DNA of 10,993 nucleotides from Sphingobacteriia bacterium (GTDB lineage Bacteria > Bacteroidota > Bacteroidia > NS11-12g > UBA955). Below, one piece after another: positions 5,277 through 10,993 of this stretch. Every line of letters starts with the position of its first letter. The first letter of the stretch is position 1. The stretch covers positions 1-10,993 of the forward strand of contig JAGKXC010000065.1 in the NCBI GenBank assembly GCA_021151535.1. The letters run 5' to 3'. The notes under the pieces were generated by a model that was given only the letters and a program-made list of their open reading frames with translations, did no database searches and was not told the origin of the DNA. The translations under genes were made by a program, and so were the position numbers.

Positions 5277-8000
5277 ATGAATATTTCCAGCGCTAAAACG
5301 AAAAAATTTACAAGTATTTTTAACCGATATGCAATGGCTTCGGCCTTGTTTTTGGCACTCTTAATTGCGGGCTGTAAACCCAAATACGAAGAAGCTCAAC
5401 GTCAGTTTAATCAAGGATACTACCGCCAAGCTGCGGTAATTTTTGAAGAATTTTCAAAAAACACCAAAGACAAAAAACTGAAAGACAAAGCCATTTTCAT
5501 GGCTGCAGAAGCATACCGATTGAGCGATGACTACGATAAAGCCAACCGTTTATACGAAAGAGTTTTGAAAAAAGACCCTAAAAACACCAAAGCTTTGTTG
5601 ATGCGCGCCAACATGTTGAAGAAAATGGAATTGTACCGTGAAGCTGTTGACGCTTACGATACTTATCTTCAAGAAGTGCCTGGTGACACCATGGCAGATT
5701 ACCAAAAACAAGGTTGTGAAATGGCGATTAGCTGGACGCCAGATTCTTCACAATATGTGGTGAGTAATTTTCGTGTAGCCAACACAAAATCTAACGATTG
5801 GGCACCCATGGTAGCTTCCAAAAAAGACGATGTGCTTTTCTTTGTTTCAGATAGAGAAGGTGGTAAATCTAAAAAACTTTATCCTGGCACAATGGAAACT
5901 TGGACCGATATCTGGTACCTAGAAAAAATTGGTAAAAAAGGAAAAGAAAAATGGCAAAAACCTGTTTTTGCTGAGAAAAACTCTACCAATTTCAACGATG
6001 GTTCTATGACTTTCGATGCCAAATTTGCTACAATGTACTTTACCCAGTGCGGTGGCGAAAAAGGCAAAAGCGAAAAATGCGCTATCTATGAAGTGAAAAA
6101 ACAAGGTCCAGAATGGTTAATTGGTGATGCATTGGAATTCTGCAAATCAGATACTGCGCACAACTATGGCCATCCTGCCCTTAGCCCAGATGGAAAAACT
6201 TTATATTTCTCATCAGATCGTGAAGGTGGTTTTGGTGGAATGGACATTTGGGCTGTAACCTACTCTAAGCGTTCTAAGTCTTGGGGTACACCTGTTAACT
6301 TAGGTGCAGATATCAACACAAAAGGTTACGAAGTATTCCCTTACTTCAACCAACACGATAACAAATTGTATTTCTCTTCAGACGGATGGCCAGGTCTTGG
6401 TGGTTGGGATATATTCAACGCCGAGCCTACAGACGACATCACCAAATGGAAAGAGCGTGAGAACTTAAAAGAGCCTTTAAATTCTGGTGGTAATGATTTT
6501 GGTATCACTTTCAATAACAAAGCTGAAAACAAGAACTCTGGTTTCTTCTCTTCTAACCGTGGAGATAGAAAACAACACTACGATATTTACGAGTTTACAG
6601 TTACACCAATCGTAATTACCATCAGAGGTGTAATCAGCGATTGTAATACCAAAAAGCCATTGAAAGGTGCTACCGTAACACTTACAAATGACCGTGATAC
6701 TTCTAAATTGGTTTTGAAAACTGATGAGCAAGGCGTTTATACCGCTACATTGAAAGAAAAAACCAACTATGAAATCGAAGCAAAATACCCAGAAGCCTAT
6801 TACTTCGAAAAACCTCCTGTAAATAGAACTACATACGGTATTCGCGTAAATACTGAATTGGTTCAAGATTTCTGTTTGGAAAACCCATTGGAGAAAGTTA
6901 TCACCCTTCCTATTTTCTACGATTTGGATAAGTCTTTCATCCGTCCGGATGCTGCAAAAGTGTTGGATACTTTTGCGATGACAGTATTAACCAAATACCC
7001 AAAATTGATTGCTGAATTAGGTTCACACACCGACTGTAGAAACACATACGAATACAACACCAAGTTGGCTGAACGTCGTGCAGAAAGCGCACGTAGATAT
7101 TTGATCGACGTTTGGAAAATCGATTCAACCCGTATCGTTGCTCGTGGTTATGGTGAAAGAGAATTAATCAACAATTGTAAGTGCGAAGGTTCTATAAAAG
7201 CAGGCTATACACCTTACATTGAAGGTAAAACCAAGAAAATGGTTTTAGAAAAAGATGCCAATAACAACGTTGTAAGAACTTACTATGCACGTTATAAACC
7301 AGAAGAATTGGTAAAAATCAACGATACATTATTTGTTCCCTGCGATGAATACCAACACTCTCAAAATCGTAGAACTACCGTTCGTTTTGGATTTGAAGGT
7401 CAGATCTCTAGAGCGATCGTAAACCAAGACGTTGATATCAACAACACCAACATTGGCAAAGAAGAAAAAGATTCAGTAGAAAAAGCAAAGAAAGCTGCTG
7501 AAGCTGCTAAGCCACAAGTTGATCTTACAAATGCAATCAAAGTACGCTTAACCAAAAATGGCAACAACAATATCATTAGCGTAATGATTTTAGATAAAGA
7601 GCCATTGAGCGTAATCTTAGATCCATTGGGTAAGCAAAATGCAATTCCAAAAGAAGTTGCAGCTGAATGGTACAAGGCCAAGTTGATCAACAAAGGCATG
7701 TTCTTGAAGTCTGGCGATAAGTTAAAGGTGGGTAAAGTGAAGCTGCCAAGCAACAAGTTTACCATCGAGAAATTAACCATCGGCGATTACGAGATTAAGA
7801 ACGTTACTTTCACTATCACTGATAAAATTGAAACCCCAATCCTAGGTAAAGCTATCTTCAAGGAATTCAAACCAGAATCTTATACTACAGAAACTGAATA
7901 TGTGTTGATTCCTAAGAAGGCACCTCGTAAGCCAGCAAAAAAAGCAGCGGCTGATGCAACTGGAGAGGGCGATTCTAAACCAGCACCTAAAAAGAAATAA
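5277..8000 (+). CDS. PorE-like OmpA-family lipoprotein (TPR, PD40 propeller, CRD, OmpA_C) with an extra C-terminal domain
   Basis: A 907-residue outer-membrane lipoprotein. The ATG at 5277 gives a lipobox LIAGC (Cys33); a TTG at 5259 would add six residues. In order: TPR helices (about 37-140); a PD40/WD40-like propeller (about 150-445) with repeats such as LSPDGKTLYFSSD and NKLYFSSDGWPG; a carboxypeptidase-regulatory-like beta domain (about 445-512); an OmpA C-terminal domain (about 540-708) with the peptidoglycan contacts Asp586 (HTD) and Arg601 (ERR) at the spacing of OmpA; a Lys/Ala/Glu-rich linker (about 727-748); a further beta domain (about 752-875); a basic Lys/Ala/Pro tail. The first four domains match the order of PorE of the type IX secretion system, which links the secretion rings to peptidoglycan. 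Bacteroidota encode several such paralogues and no other por gene is nearby, so a T9SS role is only possible. The extra domain looks like a retropepsin fold with a broken active site (Asp782-Pro-Leu-Gly). kdsA follows after nine bases. Confidence 0.88.
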   Translation: MNISSAKTKKFTSIFNRYAMASALFLALLIAGCKPKYEEAQRQFNQGYYRQAAVIFEEFSKNTKDKKLKDKAIFMAAEAYRLSDDYDKANRLYERVLKKDPKNTKALLMRANMLKKMELYREAVDAYDTYLQEVPGDTMADYQKQGCEMAISWTPDSSQYVVSNFRVANTKSNDWAPMVASKKDDVLFFVSDREGGKSKKLYPGTMETWTDIWYLEKIGKKGKEKWQKPVFAEKNSTNFNDGSMTFDAKFATMYFTQCGGEKGKSEKCAIYEVKKQGPEWLIGDALEFCKSDTAHNYGHPALSPDGKTLYFSSDREGGFGGMDIWAVTYSKRSKSWGTPVNLGADINTKGYEVFPYFNQHDNKLYFSSDGWPGLGGWDIFNAEPTDDITKWKERENLKEPLNSGGNDFGITFNNKAENKNSGFFSSNRGDRKQHYDIYEFTVTPIVITIRGVISDCNTKKPLKGATVTLTNDRDTSKLVLKTDEQGVYTATLKEKTNYEIEAKYPEAYYFEKPPVNRTTYGIRVNTELVQDFCLENPLEKVITLPIFYDLDKSFIRPDAAKVLDTFAMTVLTKYPKLIAELGSHTDCRNTYEYNTKLAERRAESARRYLIDVWKIDSTRIVARGYGERELINNCKCEGSIKAGYTPYIEGKTKKMVLEKDANNNVVRTYYARYKPEELVKINDTLFVPCDEYQHSQNRRTTVRFGFEGQISRAIVNQDVDINNTNIGKEEKDSVEKAKKAAEAAKPQVDLTNAIKVRLTKNGNNNIISVMILDKEPLSVILDPLGKQNAIPKEVAAEWYKAKLINKGMFLKSGDKLKVGKVKLPSNKFTIEKLTIGDYEIKNVTFTITDKIETPILGKAIFKEFKPESYTTETEYVLIPKKAPRKPAKKAAADATGEGDSKPAPKKK

Positions 8001-8009
8001 TTTCATTCC

Positions 8010-8822
8010 TTGATACCTAAAGTTCCAAAACTCAAGTACTCGGAATCAGGCAACTTCTTCCTCATGGCCGGACCTTGCGCCATTGAGGGAGAAGATATGG
8101 CCATGCAAATCGCCGAAACTTTGGTAAAGATTTGTGATGACCGCCAAATTCCCCTCATTTTCAAAGGATCTTATCGCAAAGCCAATCGCAGTAGAATTGA
8201 TTCCTTCACAGGAATTGGCGATGAAAAAGCATTAAAAATCCTTCAGAAAGTAGGCGAAACATTCAACATTCCCACTGTTACCGATATCCACGAATCGCAT
8301 GAAGCCGCTATGGCCGCTGAATTCGTAGATGTATTGCAAATACCTGCCTTCTTGTTTCGCCAAACCGAATTATTGGTAGCAGCGGCCAAAACAGGCAAAT
8401 TCGTAAACATTAAAAAAGGACAATTCGCCGGAACCGATGCCATGAAACATGCCATGCAAAAATGCATCGATTCAGGCAACAGCAACGTAATCTTAACCGA
8501 TCGCGGAAATATGTTTGGGTATGGCGATATGATTGTTGATTTCAGAAACATCCCAGAAATGCAACACAATGGCGTTCCTGTAGTGATGGATATCACCCAC
8601 TCTCTTCAACAACCCAACCAAAGCTCAGGTGTAACAGGCGGAAAACCTGAATTGATTGAAACCATCGCCAAAGCCGCAATTGCTGTAGGAACCGATGGTT
8701 TGTTCTTAGAAACCCATCCCAATCCATCACAAGCAAAAAGCGATGGCGCAAACATGCTGCCACTGGCACAATTACCTGATTTATTAGACAAACTGCTGCG
8801 CATCCGTGCAGCGATCCAATAA
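8010..8822 (+). CDS. kdsA: 3-deoxy-8-phosphooctulonate (KDO-8-P) synthase, metal-dependent class
   Basis: A 270-residue cytoplasmic enzyme that condenses phosphoenolpyruvate with D-arabinose 5-phosphate to KDO 8-phosphate, the precursor of the KDO sugar joining lipid A to the rest of lipopolysaccharide. It shows the family markers AGPCAIE (20-26), the KANRS motif (57-61), TDIHE (91-95), LQIPAFLFRQ (109-118), KKGQFA (135-140) and the terminal ETHPNP (234-239). Cys23, His197, Glu234 and Asp245 stand at a constant offset of 12 from the metal ligands Cys11, His185, Glu222 and Asp233 of the Aquifex aeolicus enzyme. This places it in the metal-dependent class, not the metal-free class of E. coli, which has Asn at the Cys position. 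The start is TTG; no ATG or GTG lies between it and the preceding stop, and the next Met (19) abuts the active site. It lies nine bases after the lipoprotein gene in the same frame, so co-transcription and translational coupling are likely. Confidence 0.95.
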   Translation: MIPKVPKLKYSESGNFFLMAGPCAIEGEDMAMQIAETLVKICDDRQIPLIFKGSYRKANRSRIDSFTGIGDEKALKILQKVGETFNIPTVTDIHESHEAAMAAEFVDVLQIPAFLFRQTELLVAAAKTGKFVNIKKGQFAGTDAMKHAMQKCIDSGNSNVILTDRGNMFGYGDMIVDFRNIPEMQHNGVPVVMDITHSLQQPNQSSGVTGGKPELIETIAKAAIAVGTDGLFLETHPNPSQAKSDGANMLPLAQLPDLLDKLLRIRAAIQ

Positions 8823-8852
8823 AAAAAGGGGCGTTTTGAACGCCCCTTTTTT
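8822..8852. terminator. Bidirectional terminator between kdsA and the HtrA gene
   Basis: AAAAAAGGGGCGTT (8822-8835) pairs perfectly with AACGCCCCTTTTTT (8839-8852) around a three-base loop. The stem has a GC-rich core and a T-run on each strand, so it can end both the kdsA transcript and the convergent HtrA transcript. The left arm starts inside the kdsA stop codon. Confidence 0.92.
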
Positions 8853-8870
8853 GTTTCCTATTCTATCCCA

Positions 8871-10322
8871 TTAATACCCGTAAAACGAATAACTCTGGTT
8901 GTTGCCATTCCTGTCTTTGCCTATTACCTCAATTCTACCTCGCGCACTTTCCATCGCTGAAATAAGGTCCTCCGGCTCAGAATAAACCTTTCCATTAAAC
9001 TTCACCACCACAAACCCTTCTCCCAATCCCATCTGTGAAATAAATTTTCCCCTCTGGATGTTGATCAAACGTATCCCTGAAGTTAATCCAAACTTCTTCA
9101 AATCGCCGGAGGATAACGGCTGAAAATCGGCGCCCAGCAACTTGCTGTTAACCGCACCCTTCATCAATAGAGCCGTGTTCTCCTCTTTGTTAATCAAAGT
9201 TATGTTTACCCCCGATTCCTTGCCATCCTTCAAAACCGTCAAGTTCAATACATTGCTCGGGCGTAAATAAGCCAAATGCTCGTCAAACATCGGTTTGCCA
9301 TCAATTTTCTGGGCGCCGATTTTCACCAATACATCGCCTACCTTTAAGCCCGACTTCTCCGCAGGACCGCCTTCCACCAAATCTACCACCTTCACCGCGT
9401 TGGTCTCTAATCCCAATACCTTCAACTCCTCAGAACTCAACTCACCTACCTGCATCCCTGAAAACGCACGCAATACCTCGCCCTTGTCCATCAAATCCTG
9501 AACAACCTTCCTTACAATGTTCGCCGGAATTGCAAAACCATATCCGGTATAGCTGCCTGTATTGCTCTGAATCGCTGTATTAATTCCCACCAACTGGCCC
9601 TTGGTATTCACCAAAGCACCACCCGAGTTTCCCGGGTTAATCGCCGCATCCGTTTGGATAAAACTCTCAATCGGAAACTGATTCTTAACAATATTGATGT
9701 TCCTGCCTTTGGCACTCACAATACCCGCAGTAACCGTACTATTTAAATTAAATGGATTACCCACCGCCAAAACCCATTCTCCCACATTCACCTCATCACT
9801 GTTTGCAAACGAAATCGCCGGTAATCCCGAAGCTTCAATTTTCAATACCGCCAAATCACTCGAAGGGTCCGTGCCCACCACCTTGGCAATGTATTCCTTC
9901 TTGGGTTTATTCAATACCACCGTTATGGAATTGGCACCCTGTATTACGTGATTGTTGGTTACAATGTAACCGTCTTGACTTACAATCACACCACTACCGG
10001 TAGATGATGCCTGTCCGCGACTTCCAAACGGATCAAAATCCCAAAACATGCCCAAAGGACTGTTATACTCCACCGTGCTCAAAGTTTTAATAAACACAAC
10101 CGATGGCGTTGATACTGCAGATGCTTCTTGAAAACCCGCTGGTGCATTTATCGCCCCAACTCCCGTACCTGCACTGAATATCGGAGTACCATTACCCATT
10201 TGCGCAATCTGCAATCCATCCGAAGGCCTTCTGCTAATCACCTGAAACATCCAAGCGCCCAAAAATCCAGATACGATGCTGGTGGCCGCTGCAAACACTA
10301 AAATACGCTTACTATTGATCAT
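8871..10322 (-). CDS. htrA: HtrA/DegQ-type periplasmic serine protease with two PDZ domains
   Basis: A 483-residue trypsin-like protease and chaperone that degrades or refolds damaged envelope proteins. It starts with a basic residue and a hydrophobic segment (about 7-29) without a clear cleavage site, so it may stay anchored in the inner membrane facing the periplasm. The protease domain (about 66-280) has a complete catalytic triad: His125 in TNNHVI, Asp156 in SSDLAVLKI, and Ser233 in NPGNSGGAL. A short LA-type loop precedes it (about 87-106). PDZ1 (about 283-378) shows the usual GPAEKSGLKVGDVL element; PDZ2 (about 395-470) is more divergent. Length and order match DegP/DegQ-type proteins with two PDZ domains. 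The gene converges on kdsA. On its 5' side lies the terminator of the upstream membrane-protein gene, so it probably has its own promoter, but I could not identify a convincing one. Confidence 0.94.
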   Translation of the reverse strand: MINSKRILVFAAATSIVSGFLGAWMFQVISRRPSDGLQIAQMGNGTPIFSAGTGVGAINAPAGFQEASAVSTPSVVFIKTLSTVEYNSPLGMFWDFDPFGSRGQASSTGSGVIVSQDGYIVTNNHVIQGANSITVVLNKPKKEYIAKVVGTDPSSDLAVLKIEASGLPAISFANSDEVNVGEWVLAVGNPFNLNSTVTAGIVSAKGRNINIVKNQFPIESFIQTDAAINPGNSGGALVNTKGQLVGINTAIQSNTGSYTGYGFAIPANIVRKVVQDLMDKGEVLRAFSGMQVGELSSEELKVLGLETNAVKVVDLVEGGPAEKSGLKVGDVLVKIGAQKIDGKPMFDEHLAYLRPSNVLNLTVLKDGKESGVNITLINKEENTALLMKGAVNSKLLGADFQPLSSGDLKKFGLTSGIRLINIQRGKFISQMGLGEGFVVVKFNGKVYSEPEDLISAMESARGRIEVIGKDRNGNNQSYSFYGY

Positions 10323-10378
10323 GGCTAACTTCTATTTACTAACGTTAAATTCAAAAAATCCTTTAACAAAAATCAGAC

Positions 10379-10423
10379 AAAAAAGAAAAGTCTGACAAGT
10401 TTACCTACAAACTGTCAGACTTT
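10379..10423 (-). terminator. Long-stem terminator between the small membrane-protein gene and the HtrA gene
   Basis: Perfect 11-base arms, AAAGTCTGACA and TGTCAGACTTT (plus-strand positions 10387-10397 and 10413-10423), can be extended inward by AGTTT/AAACT pairing with one bulge. In minus-strand direction the stem runs into TTTTCTTTTTT (10379-10389). It sits 23 bases after the stop of the membrane-protein gene and about 57 bases before the HtrA start codon. Confidence 0.8.
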
Positions 10424-10445
10424 CTCTGTGAAATTCAATTTTGAA

Positions 10446-10928
10446 TTAGTGCATTCCTGGGAACATGCCACGACCAATCAAATCGCGACCAGGCCAAGGG
10501 ATCATCACCAAAATAATAATCAATGCAGCTAAGAAAAACCACTTGGCGCCCACACCGTTGGAGGTTGTTGTATTAACTTCCGTATTTTTAGCTTTGCGAT
10601 GACCAATGGTAATCAACACAATCGCAATAATCATCATCAATGGGTGCTCCACCGAGTAAAATCTCGCTACTTTCTGTCCCATCACTTCTTTCATTCCGCC
10701 CTGAAAAGCCTTCATTCCATATTGGCCCCAGAACCACTGCACCAATCCCAACAACAACATCACATGTGAGCTAATCATCATGATCAATGTCTCTTTGCCA
10801 TTCTTGCCTTTGAAAGCATTAATCAATGACCAAATCAACGTTACTAGGATAATCCAACGAAGGAAATTGTGCAAATGCACAGTGCCAGTGTATGCAGGCG
10901 ATGTTTGTAATAAACTAAGCATAATCAT
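10446..10928 (-). CDS. Small four-helix membrane protein, histidine-rich, resembles flavobacterial 'cytochrome B'-annotated proteins
   Basis: A 160-residue integral inner-membrane protein with about four membrane helices, near 22-38, 49-67, 94-110 and 129-146. Seen in the sequence: an N-terminal HLHNFLRW motif (18-25), SSHVMLLLGLVQWFWG (53-68), a VARFYSVEHP segment (87-96) and a terminal IPWPGRDLIGRGMFPGM (143-159). This layout resembles a small family common in Bacteroidota and often labelled 'cytochrome B', whose function I do not know. His18, His20, His55, His95 and His110 lie at or in the helices and could bind haem or a metal, but this is unproven, and His-to-His pairing across helices cannot be judged by eye. 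The start at 10928 is followed two codons later by a second ATG (10922), equally possible. The gene has its own promoter and terminator. Confidence 0.75.
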   Translation of the reverse strand: MIMLSLLQTSPAYTGTVHLHNFLRWIILVTLIWSLINAFKGKNGKETLIMMISSHVMLLLGLVQWFWGQYGMKAFQGGMKEVMGQKVARFYSVEHPLMMIIAIVLITIGHRKAKNTEVNTTTSNGVGAKWFFLAALIIILVMIPWPGRDLIGRGMFPGMH

Positions 10929-10938
10929 TAATTTTCAA

Positions 10939-10968
10939 CGAATATAACAAAAAAACAAAGTGCACCAA
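10939..10968 (-). promoter_or_regulatory. Bacteroidota-type promoter for the small membrane-protein gene
   Basis: On the minus strand, TTG (10966-10968) is followed after 19 bases by TATATTCG (10939-10946), one mismatch from TAnnTTTG. The distance to the start codon at 10928 is ten bases, so the transcript would have a very short leader. Confidence 0.6.
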
Positions 10969-10993
10969 CGGATTGTTTTATGCTAATATTTAT

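Noticed and set aside
6477..6866. Minus-strand 129-codon frame within the PorE-like gene
   Set aside because: Antisense shadow of a well-supported coding region with continuous domain matches on the plus strand.
7400..7780. Minus-strand 126-codon frame opposite the extra C-terminal domain
   Set aside because: The plus-strand frame continues without a break and carries a plausible fold; the antisense product has no motif.
5277..8000. Calling the lipoprotein PorE and inferring a type IX secretion locus
   Set aside because: The domain order fits, but Bacteroidota have several paralogues, no other por/gld gene is in the window, and the extra domain is atypical.

Overview
The window looks like chromosomal DNA of a free-living member of the Bacteroidota, perhaps the Chitinophagales/Sphingobacteriia side. 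The evidence is AT-leaning DNA, few purine-rich ribosome binding sites, promoters of the TTG-N19-21-TAnnTTTG type with variants such as TATATTCG, an OmpA-family lipoprotein with the domain order of PorE (a type IX secretion component), a DUF3050 protein, and a small membrane protein resembling those annotated 'cytochrome B' in flavobacteria. No phage, transposon, CRISPR array or plasmid gene is visible. This is mostly core and envelope gene content.

Left part (1-2436): a truncated secreted WD40 beta-propeller protein runs leftwards off the edge. It is divergent from an azurin-like copper lipoprotein that ends at a strong terminator. Next comes a DUF3050 protein of the haem-oxygenase-like fold with its own promoter. 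It converges on a tRNA-Asp(GTC) gene across a symmetric hairpin that can stop transcription from both sides.

Central part (2610-8852): a secreted zinc aminopeptidase of family M1, then a 907-residue PorE-like lipoprotein (TPR, PD40 propeller, carboxypeptidase-regulatory-like domain, OmpA C-domain, and a C-terminal module that I read as a degenerate retropepsin-like fold). Nine bases later comes kdsA, for metal-dependent 3-deoxy-8-phosphooctulonate synthase. kdsA and the lipoprotein gene are very likely co-transcribed. Both concern the outer envelope: KDO for lipopolysaccharide and a peptidoglycan-binding outer-membrane lipoprotein. A second symmetric hairpin closes the block.

Right part (8871-10968, minus strand): an HtrA/DegQ-type periplasmic serine protease with two PDZ domains. 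Upstream of it lies a small histidine-rich four-helix membrane protein with a good Bacteroidota promoter. A long hairpin terminator separates the two genes.

No gene-free stretch exceeds about 300 bases. The longest, 597-838, holds a minus-strand promoter and an 11-bp direct repeat with 21-bp period. The most unusual points are the degenerate protease-like domain fused to the PorE-like protein, the long cysteine-bearing insertion in its OmpA domain, and the diiron-oxidase-like ligand pattern in the DUF3050 protein.
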